Shown piece after piece: positions 18,871-29,536 of a stretch of 33,559 nt of DNA. The stretch is from positions 1 through 33,559 of the forward strand of contig JAEUHT010000206.1 of the NCBI GenBank assembly GCA_016793265.1, in the 5' to 3' direction. Position 1 is the first letter of the stretch. Every line of letters begins with the position of its first letter. This stretch comes from Planctomycetota bacterium (GTDB lineage Bacteria > Planctomycetota > UBA1135 > UBA2386). Made by a program: the position numbers and the translations under genes. The notes beneath the pieces are model-generated. The model was not told the origin of the DNA. It did not search any database and saw nothing but the letters and a program-made list of their open reading frames with translations.

Positions 18871-21249
18871 ATGCTCCACAGCTCCCCGCTGCCGTCCCCG
18901 TTCCCCGTGCGTTGCTTCGCCGGCGCCGTCGCCGCGCTGCTGTTGCCGCTGCTGCCGGCGCAACAGCTCGAGGGGCAGATCGAGACCGTGGTGCGGCAGG
19001 CGGCGACCGCCTCCGTGGCCCAGGTGTTCGAGCTCGGCAACCAGCTCGCCGACGTCGCGCCCGACAACAACACCGACTCCTTCCGCGACGCACTGCTGCG
19101 TGTGACCGGCAGTTATCGCGCCGACAAGGACCGCCTGTGCGCCGCCGTGGCGCTGCGCCAGCTCAAGGAAGACGCCGTCTACGGCAAGGACCTGCTCGAA
19201 CTGCTGACGCCGGTCGCCACCAGCAAGGCCGACGACGTGCGCGCCGCGGCGATGACGCTGCTCGGCGACGACAAGCACTTCAACGCCCGCGTGCTGCCCG
19301 ACGTGCGCAAGCTCGTGTTGGCCAACTGCGTCGACGAGACGGTGGCGCCGCTGGTGCGCATCGAGGCCGCCGCGGCGCTCTGGAGCATCGGCACCAACGA
19401 GCAGCGCGGCACCGCCAAGAAGGTGCTCGAGCAGTTCCTGCGCTCGACCGACAGCGAACTGCGCCAGCGCGGCGCGCTCGCCCTGGCCGAGATGAACATC
19501 GAAGGTGGCCCGGCCTGGCAGGTGCTGCGCGAGATCCGTTCGTTGCCCACCGACGCCGGCCGCCGCGCCCGCCTCTACCTGCAGCGGGAGGAGGAGCGCC
19601 GCCAGTTCGAACAGAGCCTCGCGCGACTGGTCGAGAAGGGCGGCGTCACCACCCCGGCGGCGGGCAACGACGACTACCGCGTGCTCGACGAGCTGCGCCG
19701 CCGCGTGCATGCCCAGCACATCCGCGGCAGTTCGGTCACCGACGAAGAGCTCGTCGAGTACGCCGCCAAGGGCATGCTGAGCGGCCTCGACCCGCACAGC
19801 ACCTTCTTCACCGGCGACGAGTACAAGCGCTTCTTCTTCGACCTCAACCGCGAGTACGGCGGCATCGGCGCCTTCGTCAACTTCGACCAGGACGGCGACT
19901 TCTCGATCGTGCGCCCGATCTACAGCGGCCCCGCCTACAAGGCCGGCATGCGCAGCGGCGACAAGATCCTCGAGGTCGACGGCTGGGAGACCTCGGGCCA
20001 CACCACCGACGAGATCATCGGCAAGCTCAAGGGCCGGCCGGGTACGCCGGTGGTGCTGAAGATGTTCCGCGCCGGCTTCCAGGAGCCGCAGGAGCTCACC
20101 GTGCTGCGCCAGCAGATCAGCGTGCCGGCGGTCAACTGGGCGATGGTGCCGGGCGACGTCGGCTACATCGAGCTGATCAGCTTCAGCAGCAACATCAACG
20201 AGGAGCTGCGGGCGGCGCTGGCCGAATTGGAGAACCGCGGCGCCAAGGCCATCGTGCTCGACGTGCGCAACAACACCGGCGGCTTCCTGACCGAAGCCCG
20301 CGACCTGGTCGAGCAGTTCGTCGACGGCCGCAAGCTCGTCGTCTACACCGAAGGGCCGGCGGAGCCGCGCCGTTCGTACTACACGTCCGGCGAAGCGCGC
20401 CCGGTCTGCAAGCTGCCGCTCGCGGTGCTGACCAACAACCTCAGCGCCTCGGCCAGCGAGATCACCGCCGGCGCCATGCAGGACCTCGGCCGGGCGACCA
20501 TCATCGGCGAGCGCAGCTACGGCAAGGGCAGCGTGCAGAACCTGTTCCCGTTGAAGAGCGATCCGGCGGAGGAGTTCGAGGACCTCAACGGCGATCGCGC
20601 CTGGCAGGAAGGTGAGCCCTACACCGACCGCAACCACAACGGCAAGTTCGACGCCGGCGCGCACGTCAAGCTGACCGTCGCCAAGTACTACCTGCCGAGC
20701 GGTCGCTGCCCGCACCGCGAATTCGACAAGGACGGCCGCATCGTCGACCCGAGCTGGGGCGTGATGCCGGACAAGGTCATCGACATCCTCGAGAACAAGC
20801 CCGAAGACGCCTGGAAGAACGCCGCCGTGTTCGCGCTGCTCAAGAAGGGCGTGTTCCGCGACTACTGCAAGCAGCACCTCGGCCAGCACGAGGCCCTCTT
20901 CCGCCAGCTCGCCGAGGGCGACGATGGCGACGCCTCGAAGTACCCGGAGTTCGACGCCTTCTACCAGGGCCTCGACACCAAGCTGAGCAAGGACGACGTG
21001 CGACGCTGGCTGCGGTACGAGGTGCGCGACCAGATCAGCGACCTGCGCGGCGCCGTCTACCCCGGCCAGCGTGCGCTCGGCGACCCGCAGGAGGACGCCC
21101 AGCTGCAGGAAGCGGTGCGCACCCTGCTGCACCAGCTCGGCGCCGACATCCGCGAGATCCCGGCCTACCAGCACGTGCTGAAGATCAAGTTCGACGAGCA
21201 GCCGGTGACCGACAACAAGCCCGCCGAGAAGGGCGCCGCGCCGAAGTGA
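18871..21249 (+). CDS. Secreted S41 tail-specific (C-terminal processing) protease with PDZ domain
   Basis: A 792-residue protease. A signal peptide ends LLPAQ. Residues about 40-245 are helical, HEAT-like repeats (VRAAAMTLLGDD, IEAAAALWSIG). A CTP lead segment (MLSGLDPHSTFFTGDEY) precedes the PDZ domain at about 330-400 (GGIGAFVNF to RSGDKILEVDGWE). The catalytic Ser-Lys pair is Ser527 in NLSASASEI and Lys552 in GERSYGKGSVQ. Directly after it is an insertion with two EF-hand-like loops (20581-20661: DLNGD...GE and DRNHNGKFD), then TVAKYYLPSGRCP resumes the fold. A long charged tail follows. It would degrade or trim exported proteins by their C-termini. GTG 18907 is an alternative start that gives a tighter signal peptide. 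It is divergent from moaC. Confidence 0.93.
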   Translation: MLHSSPLPSPFPVRCFAGAVAALLLPLLPAQQLEGQIETVVRQAATASVAQVFELGNQLADVAPDNNTDSFRDALLRVTGSYRADKDRLCAAVALRQLKEDAVYGKDLLELLTPVATSKADDVRAAAMTLLGDDKHFNARVLPDVRKLVLANCVDETVAPLVRIEAAAALWSIGTNEQRGTAKKVLEQFLRSTDSELRQRGALALAEMNIEGGPAWQVLREIRSLPTDAGRRARLYLQREEERRQFEQSLARLVEKGGVTTPAAGNDDYRVLDELRRRVHAQHIRGSSVTDEELVEYAAKGMLSGLDPHSTFFTGDEYKRFFFDLNREYGGIGAFVNFDQDGDFSIVRPIYSGPAYKAGMRSGDKILEVDGWETSGHTTDEIIGKLKGRPGTPVVLKMFRAGFQEPQELTVLRQQISVPAVNWAMVPGDVGYIELISFSSNINEELRAALAELENRGAKAIVLDVRNNTGGFLTEARDLVEQFVDGRKLVVYTEGPAEPRRSYYTSGEARPVCKLPLAVLTNNLSASASEITAGAMQDLGRATIIGERSYGKGSVQNLFPLKSDPAEEFEDLNGDRAWQEGEPYTDRNHNGKFDAGAHVKLTVAKYYLPSGRCPHREFDKDGRIVDPSWGVMPDKVIDILENKPEDAWKNAAVFALLKKGVFRDYCKQHLGQHEALFRQLAEGDDGDASKYPEFDAFYQGLDTKLSKDDVRRWLRYEVRDQISDLRGAVYPGQRALGDPQEDAQLQEAVRTLLHQLGADIREIPAYQHVLKIKFDEQPVTDNKPAEKGAAPK

Positions 21250-21264
21250 GGGCTGGGTCTTGCG

Positions 21265-21280
21265 GCCGCCGCGCGGCGGC
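21265..21280. terminator. GC palindrome after the S41 protease gene
   Basis: A perfect 16-bp palindrome, GCCGCCGCGCGGCGGC, begins 15 bases after the protease stop. It could fold as a short stem but has almost no loop and no T-run, so a terminator role is only possible. Confidence 0.25.
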
Positions 21281-21401
21281 TCGCCCTGCGGTCGGGCGGA
21301 ACGCCGGCGCCGGCGCCCCTGCCCCCCAATTGCGAATTCCTGCCCCCGGCCGACAGCTGGAAGCCCTCGCAGCGGCTTGCCGGAAATTCGCTAGCAGTGG
21401 G

Positions 21402-21430
21402 TTGCCGCCTCGGCCGACACCCAATAGATA
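21402..21430 (+). promoter_or_regulatory. Possible nrdJ promoter
   Basis: TTGCCG (21402-21407) and TAGATA (21425-21430) are spaced by 17 bp in the only AT-rich pocket of the region. It would give a leader of about 415 nt. The overlapping stretch ACACCCAATAGATAGT faintly resembles an NrdR box, but with many mismatches. Confidence 0.3.
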
Positions 21431-21820
21431 GTAGACCCCTGCGCTTCGGCGTTCGTCCTCTCCCAGCCGCCCGAGCCGCCCAGAACTGACGCCCGGCCCC
21501 GGTGCGTACCCGCCCCTGCGGTGCGAACCTGGCCTCCCGGGCGGCGAAACTCTGGGTTGCCCGGCACCGCACGGAGAACGCACCCGACGCGTCCCGGCCA
21601 GTGGTCAGTGGCCGGGCACACGATCTGTGGCTGTCCCAGCTGCCGTGCCGGAGTCCCGCCGACTCCGCGGCCCCCGAGTCCATCCGCTTCATGCCGCGGG
21701 GGACGTCGGGGACCGGACCGCCATGCGGTCGCCCCCGGCAGCGGGCTCCCGATCGTGCAGGTGCCGGCCGTGCAGCGGACCAGGGTGGATCCGGTGCGCA
21801 CCAAAGCAGGTCGCGGTCAC

Positions 21821-21848
21821 GCCGGCGGGGAGCCGCCGGCTCAGGAGG
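21821..21848 (+). promoter_or_regulatory. 8-bp hairpin abutting a strong Shine-Dalgarno of nrdJ
   Basis: GCCGGCGG and CCGCCGGC pair perfectly around a GGAG tetraloop (21821-21840). Two bases later comes AGGAGG (21843-21848), five bases before the GTG start. This is the best ribosome site in the window. The stem is close enough to hinder or position the ribosome, or to be part of a switch with upstream stems. Confidence 0.5.
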
Positions 21849-21853
21849 ATAGC

Positions 21854-25507
<3,654 letters not shown>

Positions 25508-25508
25508 T

Positions 25509-25566
25509 CCGGCTCGCCCGAGCGGCGACCCGGATCCGCGTCACAGCACGCCGCAACGCGGGACCG
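25509..25566. repeat. 58-bp intergenic direct repeat, copy 1
   Basis: This copy begins two bases after the nrdJ stop. It differs from copy 2 (25617-25674) at only two positions. It contains CTCG/CGAG around two bases and a near-palindrome centred on CGGATCCG, so either strand could fold. No gene is predicted across it. Confidence 0.75.
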
Positions 25567-25616
25567 ACCAACCACGAGAGCACCGCCATCGCCCCCGCTG
25601 CGTCGTCTGCTTCGGG

Positions 25617-25674
25617 CCGGCTCGCCCGAGCGGCGACCCGGATCCGCGTCACAGAACGCCGCAACGCGGGATCG
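25617..25674. repeat. 58-bp intergenic direct repeat, copy 2
   Basis: Copy 2 starts 108 bp after copy 1 in the same orientation, with 50 bp of unrelated sequence between them. The 254-bp gap from 25508 to 25761 holds these two copies and no convincing promoter for the downstream methyltransferase gene. Confidence 0.75.
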
Positions 25675-25761
25675 CCACCGGCCCGGCAACGTCGTCGCCT
25701 CTGCAACCTGCCCAGCTGACCCCACGCCGGCAGCGACCCCGCCTGCCGGCCTGCCCAACTC

Positions 25762-26403
25762 GTGCACGCCGACTTCTGGCACCAGCGCTGGTCGAGCAAC
25801 CAGATCCACTTCCACGAAGGGCAGACCAACCGGTTGCTCGCGCAGCATCTGTCCGCGCTCCATCTCGCGCCCGGGCAGCGGGTGTTCGTGCCGCTGTGCG
25901 GCAAGTCGCGCGACCTGCCGTGGCTGCTCACGCAGGGGCTCGATGTCGTCGGCATCGAACTGAGCCCGCTCGCGGTGGCGCAGTTGTTCGCCGAACTCGG
26001 CGTGCCGCCGACGATCACCACGTGCGGCCCGCTCGAACGGCATCAGGCGCCGGGGCTCGACGTCTTCGTCGGCGACGTCTTCGCGCTCTTCGGCGAGCAA
26101 CTCGGCGCCGTCGACGCGGTCTACGATCGCGCCGCGCTGGTGGCGCTGCCGGAGCCGATGCGGGAACGCTACGCGGCGCACCTCACGGCGATCACGCAGG
26201 CCGCACCGCAGCTGTTGATCAGCATCGAATACGACCAGTCCACCCTGGCCGGCCCGCCCTTCGCCGTCGCCACCGACGAGCTCGAACGTCTCTACGGCAA
26301 GGCCTGCGTGCTGCAGCAGCTCGAACGCCGCGACGTTCCCGGCGGCCTCAAGGGCAAGGTGCCCGCCACCGATGTCGCCTGGCTGCTGCGCCGCCGCGAT
26401 TGA
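25762..26403 (+). CDS. tpm: Thiopurine S-methyltransferase family protein
   Basis: A 213-residue SAM-dependent methyltransferase. FWHQRWSSNQIHFHEG matches the N-terminal signature of the TPMT family, VFVPLCGKSRDLPWL is the SAM-binding motif I with the family's CGKS variant, VVGIELSPLAV is motif II, and YDRAALVALPEPMRERY is the next conserved block. Bacterial members methylate thiopurines and in some species selenium or tellurium compounds, so detoxification is likely. The start is GTG with no ribosome site. The 58-bp repeats lie just upstream. A short possible lipoprotein follows. Confidence 0.9.
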   Translation: MHADFWHQRWSSNQIHFHEGQTNRLLAQHLSALHLAPGQRVFVPLCGKSRDLPWLLTQGLDVVGIELSPLAVAQLFAELGVPPTITTCGPLERHQAPGLDVFVGDVFALFGEQLGAVDAVYDRAALVALPEPMRERYAAHLTAITQAAPQLLISIEYDQSTLAGPPFAVATDELERLYGKACVLQQLERRDVPGGLKGKVPATDVAWLLRRRD

Positions 26404-26450
26404 GGTAGAAGGCAAGGCGGCGGCAACCGTCCGAGTGCACGAGGCGTTGC

Positions 26451-26717
26451 CTGGCCGGTCTGCTCCTCACCGCATGTGCAGCGGCGCCCCCGATTGCACC
26501 GTACGAGTGCTTCGACGTGCCCACGGGCGCCGAGGCAGAGCTGGTCGCTTCGCGGAACGGAGTCTTCGTCTCCTTGGTGATGACCAAGGACCACCGCTGC
26601 CTCGCCGATCCCACGCTGCAACTCACCGTCGACGGACCGGGGCGGATCCGCGCCACTGGCGATGCCAGGGAGCTGGAGGGCGCAGTCGAGCTGCGGCGCC
26701 GCCTGGATCCCCGCTAA
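26451..26717 (+). CDS. Possible small lipoprotein with no normal start codon
   Basis: The frame is open from 26409 to the TAA at 26715-26717 and has coding-like third-position GC. It reads RRCLAGLLLTACAAAPP and then YECFDVPTGAEAELVAS, so a lipobox LTAC follows a short hydrophobic stretch, as in a small lipoprotein. No ATG, GTG or TTG exists upstream of the lipobox in this frame; CTG 26451 is used here only to include it. The first normal start is GTG 26517, which would give a 66-residue cytoplasmic peptide. The gene may use a rare start, be decayed at its 5' end, or be spurious. The body contains strands like LQLTVDGPGRIRATG. The family is not recognised. Confidence 0.35.
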   Translation: MAGLLLTACAAAPPIAPYECFDVPTGAEAELVASRNGVFVSLVMTKDHRCLADPTLQLTVDGPGRIRATGDARELEGAVELRRRLDPR

Positions 26718-26744
26718 CCGTCACCACCAGCCGACCGGCCCGAC

Positions 26745-28013
26745 TCACAGCCGGCGGATCGTGATATCGCGGAACTCGACCGGGTCGTTGTGGCCGCAGA
26801 AGCCGAAGAACCCCTCCGTGCGGTTCTTGCCGGCATGCCCCTGCAGGTGCGATTCGAGCTCCTTGATGTCGGCGTCGACGATCGTCGTGCCGTTGAGCTC
26901 GACCGTGAAGTGTGTGCCGCGCACGGTGACCTGCTCGAAGTTCCACTCGCCCACCGGCCGCAGATAGCCGCGCTGGCTCGGCACCACGCCGTAGACGCTG
27001 CCGCAGAACTGATACGGCTTCAGCTTCGTGTACTGCGGCGCGCTGTCGTCGAGCACCTGCACCTCACAGCCGGCGTAGGCTGGGTCGCCTTGTCCCGGGT
27101 AGTGGATCGCGAGGCCGTTGTTGCCGCCCGCCGGCAGGCGGAAGCGCAGCCGCACACACAGGTCGCCGTAGCTCTGCTCCGTGAACAGGATGCCGCCCTT
27201 GCCAGCCTTGCAGCGCAGAGCCCCAGCGACGATCTCGTATTCGTCGGTGGCGCCTTGCCAGCCGGCAAACGTCTTGCCGTCGAACGCCGACACGAACTGC
27301 CCGGCATCCGCGCGCATCAGCACCGCGTCGGCCTCCGCCGCCGACAGCTCCCGCACCGTCAGGTTGCGGAAGCGGATCTCGCCGCCGTGCGTCTGCAGCT
27401 GCAGCGGCCCCGTCGCCGGCAGCGGCCGCGAACGGTCCCAGTAGTTCTCCATCACCACGCCGTCGACCGTGCGTTTGCCGTTGAGGTCGACCCACACCCG
27501 TTCGCCGACGATCTCGATGCGCAGGTGGTTCCACTCGCCGAACGGCTTGTCGGCCAGCACCGGCGGGAAGCGCGCGTGCTTCTCGTTGTTCCACAGCCCG
27601 CCCGAGCCCTTGTCGGCGCCGAGGTTCCACTTGCCGCCGGCCTCGGTGAAATCCCAGATCTGCACCTGCGGCGAGCCGCGCAGGTAGATGCCGCTGTCGG
27701 CCTTGGCGACGGTCCGGTAGTCGAGCTCGAACACCGCGTCGCCGTAGTCGCGGTCGGTCGTCAGGTAGGCCCCTTCGCCGTCGTTGACGAGCTCGCCCGA
27801 CTCGACGCGCCAGTGCTTCGCCATCGTCGCGTCGTCCTCCGCGCGCAACCGGTGGCGGGCTTCGGGCGACAGCGCCGCCAGCTTGTACGGATCAAAGTGG
27901 CGCTGGCCGTGCCAGCCCGTGAGGTCCTTGCCGTTGCACAGCGGCACCGGCGCCGACGGCTCCTGCGCCAGCAGCCACGGACCCAGGACGACGAACAGGG
28001 TGAGCGTGCGCAT
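26745..28013 (-). CDS. Secreted protein with two 3-keto-disaccharide hydrolase (DUF1080) domains
   Basis: A 422-residue exported protein. The signal peptide ends LLAQ. Domain 1 (about 22-220) starts with CNGKDLTGWHG, typical of DUF1080, and continues with SGELVNDGEGAYLTT, DSGIYLRGSPQVQIWD, EWNHLRIEIVGERVWVDLNG and a last strand RFRNLTVREL. Domain 2 (about 240-422) repeats the plan: FDGKTFAGWQG, AIHYPGQGDPAYAGCEVQVLDD, VELNGTTIVDADI and EFRDITIRRL. DUF1080 is a laminin-G/lectin-like fold; characterised members hydrolyse 3-keto-glycosides. The family is greatly expanded in planctomycetes, one reason for the taxon guess. ATG 28013 is preferred to an upstream ATG at 28058 because it gives a clean signal peptide; CATACT lies six bases before it. 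Confidence 0.92.
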   Translation of the reverse strand: MRTLTLFVVLGPWLLAQEPSAPVPLCNGKDLTGWHGQRHFDPYKLAALSPEARHRLRAEDDATMAKHWRVESGELVNDGEGAYLTTDRDYGDAVFELDYRTVAKADSGIYLRGSPQVQIWDFTEAGGKWNLGADKGSGGLWNNEKHARFPPVLADKPFGEWNHLRIEIVGERVWVDLNGKRTVDGVVMENYWDRSRPLPATGPLQLQTHGGEIRFRNLTVRELSAAEADAVLMRADAGQFVSAFDGKTFAGWQGATDEYEIVAGALRCKAGKGGILFTEQSYGDLCVRLRFRLPAGGNNGLAIHYPGQGDPAYAGCEVQVLDDSAPQYTKLKPYQFCGSVYGVVPSQRGYLRPVGEWNFEQVTVRGTHFTVELNGTTIVDADIKELESHLQGHAGKNRTEGFFGFCGHNDPVEFRDITIRRL

Positions 28014-28019
28014 GGCGCC

Positions 28020-28025
28020 AGTATG
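28020..28025 (-). promoter_or_regulatory. Possible -10 hexamer of the DUF1080 gene
   Basis: The minus strand reads CATACT (four of six matches to TATAAT), six bases before the ATG at 28013. Its placement matches the lipoprotein and moaC genes. Confidence 0.3.
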
Positions 28026-28097
28026 CGATGCCAGCGCGGCCGGCGGCCACAGCTTCACCAGCTTCCTGGTTGCCCGGCCAGCCGCAGCGCGACGACC

Positions 28098-28475
28098 TCA
28101 GCGGTTGATCAAGAAGGTCGCGATGTCGCCGAGGAACCGTTCGAGGTAGTCCCGCAACCCTGCCGCCGCCGGCACTTCGTCGATCGCCGCCAGCATGAGC
28201 TGCATCCAGCGGTCGCGCGCGGTCTGGTCGATCACGAACGGATTGTGGCGCATGCGCAGCCGCGGGTGGCCACGTTCCGCGAGGTAGTCGGGCGGGCCGC
28301 CGAAGCGGTAGATCAGGAAGCTGCGCAGCCGGTGTTCGGCGCCGGCGAGGTCGTGCGGCGGGTACATCGGGCCGAGCAGCGGGTCCTGCGGCACGCGCCG
28401 ATAGAAGGCGGCGACGATCGCCGTGATCACCTCGCCGCCGAGCAGGTCATGGACAGGCAGTTCCGCGTCGCTCAC
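28098..28475 (-). CDS. Group II truncated haemoglobin
   Basis: A 125-residue 2-over-2 globin. AFYRRVPQDPLLGPMYP gives the B-helix with Tyr25 (B10). GHPRLRMRHNPFVI holds the proximal haem ligand His77 (F8). Trp90 in RDRWMQLM corresponds to the group II G8 Trp. Members bind oxygen, NO or other ligands and are often linked with oxidative or nitrosative stress. It starts at GTG, divergent from ruvB with only 50 bp between the starts. It is followed by the DUF1080 gene, which has its own promoter-like site. Length is typical. Confidence 0.93.
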   Translation of the reverse strand: MSDAELPVHDLLGGEVITAIVAAFYRRVPQDPLLGPMYPPHDLAGAEHRLRSFLIYRFGGPPDYLAERGHPRLRMRHNPFVIDQTARDRWMQLMLAAIDEVPAAAGLRDYLERFLGDIATFLINR

Positions 28476-28510
28476 CCGAGCAGCGTGGTGGATCGGCGAC
28501 GGAACGCAAG

Positions 28511-28516
28511 TACGAT
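28511..28516 (+). promoter_or_regulatory. Possible -10 hexamer of the ruvB operon
   Basis: TACGAT is followed by nine bases and then ATG 28526. Transcription would start within a few bases of the start codon. The globin gene on the other strand has CACGCT (28482-28487) six bases before its GTG, a weaker match. Confidence 0.3.
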
Positions 28517-28525
28517 CCCGCGCCG

Positions 28526-29536
28526 ATGGTGTTCCACGATCTGCCCGACCCCGGCGAACGCGAGTTCGACCGCAGCTTGCGCCCGACGACCTTCGCCGAG
28601 TTCGTCGGCCAGGAGCAGATCCGCGACAACTTGCGTATCGCCATCACCGCCGCGCGCGAACGGCAGGAGCCGCTCGACCACGTGCTCTTCTGTGGCCCCC
28701 CCGGGCTCGGCAAGACCACGCTCGCCCACCTCGTCGCCATCGGCATGGGCAGCGACATCGTGCTGACGTCGGGACCGGCGCTGACCGCGCCGAAGGACCT
28801 CGCTGGCACGCTGACGCGGCTCAAGCGCGACCAGGTGCTGTTCGTCGACGAGATCCACCGGCTGCCGAAGGTGCTGGAGGAGTACCTCTACTCGGCGATG
28901 GAGGACCACGCGATCGACGTCGTGCTCGATCCGGGGCCGAGCGGCCGCAGCGTGCGGCTCGGCGTGCAGCCGTTCACGCTGGTCGGTGCGACCACCCGCG
29001 AAGGGCTGTTGACTGCGGCGTTCCGCTCGCGCTTCGGCATCGTCGAACGGCTGGAGCCGTACCCGCCCGCCGACATCGAGCAGATCCTGCTGCGCGCCGC
29101 CAAGCGCCTCGGCGTCGTGCTCGACGGCGCCGCCGCCAACCTGTGCGCCGAACGCTGCCGCGGCACACCGCGCATGGCGCTGCGTATCCTGCGCCGCGTG
29201 CGGGATCTCGCCCAGGTGCAGCAGAAGGAACGTATCGACGCCGCCGCCGCGCTGGAGGGCCTCGACCGCCTGCGCATCGACCACCTCGGCCTCGAAGAGG
29301 TCGACCGCCGCTTGTTGCGCGCGCTCATGCAGCACGGCGACGCGGTCGGCCTGAAGACCCTGGCGGCGATGATCGACGAGGCCGAGGACACGCTCGAAGA
29401 CGTGCTCGAACCCCACTTGATCCGCTGCGGCCTGATCGCCCGCACCCCGCGCGGTCGCGTCGCCACCGCGCGCGCCTACGACCACCTCGGCCTCGCGCCG
29501 CCGAAGACCCGCCCCGGGGAGCTGCCGTTCGCGTGA
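28526..29536 (+). CDS. ruvB: Holliday junction branch migration helicase RuvB
   Basis: A 336-residue AAA+ ATPase, the usual RuvB length. It forms hexamers that pump DNA through Holliday junctions with RuvA in recombination repair. LRPTTFAEFVGQEQI is the N-terminal signature, GPPGLGKTTLAH is Walker A (Lys63), LFVDEIHRLPKV is Walker B (Asp108), VGATTREGLLTAAFRSRFG is sensor 1 and the arginine-finger region, and RGTPRMALRILRR is sensor 2. A winged-helix C-terminus follows (LEPHLIRCGLIARTPRGR). ruvA and ruvC are not in the window. The stop overlaps the tgt start by four bases (GTGA). Confidence 0.98.
   Translation: MVFHDLPDPGEREFDRSLRPTTFAEFVGQEQIRDNLRIAITAARERQEPLDHVLFCGPPGLGKTTLAHLVAIGMGSDIVLTSGPALTAPKDLAGTLTRLKRDQVLFVDEIHRLPKVLEEYLYSAMEDHAIDVVLDPGPSGRSVRLGVQPFTLVGATTREGLLTAAFRSRFGIVERLEPYPPADIEQILLRAAKRLGVVLDGAAANLCAERCRGTPRMALRILRRVRDLAQVQQKERIDAAAALEGLDRLRIDHLGLEEVDRRLLRALMQHGDAVGLKTLAAMIDEAEDTLEDVLEPHLIRCGLIARTPRGRVATARAYDHLGLAPPKTRPGELPFA

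Larger units (their letters stand above)
21250..21853 (+). other. 604-bp intergenic region upstream of nrdJ, rich in strong stems
   Basis: I see no convincing gene here. Third-position bias of the short frames is inconsistent and none has a ribosome site. Perfect stems include TGCGGTGC/GCACCGCA (21517-21524 with 21564-21571) enclosing CCGGGC/GCCCGG (21537-21542 with 21559-21564), CCCGGCCA/TGGCCGGG (21593-21616), CGGAGT/ACTCCG (21649-21667), GACCGC/GCGGTC (21716-21730) and GCCGGCGG/CCGCCGGC (21821-21840). An AT-richer island lies at about 21325-21435. The stems would sit in the nrdJ transcript if the promoter is near 21402-21430. I do not find the conserved core of a cobalamin riboswitch. Confidence 0.5.

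Noticed and set aside
21417..21436. NrdR-box-like sequence
   Set aside because: About 10 of 16 positions fit the NrdR consensus by eye, only one copy is present, and the stretch is also the best promoter candidate. Not strong enough to call.
21502..21852. Short open frames in the nrdJ leader as genes
   Set aside because: Arg/Pro-rich composition, no ribosome site, no consistent codon bias, and they overlap one another in several frames.
21437..21853. Cobalamin riboswitch upstream of nrdJ
   Set aside because: Expected from biology, but the conserved B12-box and GCCACTG-type core are not seen on the plus strand. The GCCACTG string occurs only on the opposite strand within a hairpin arm.
25509..25674. 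CRISPR array
   Set aside because: Only two copies, long repeat unit of 58 bp, and no cas genes nearby.
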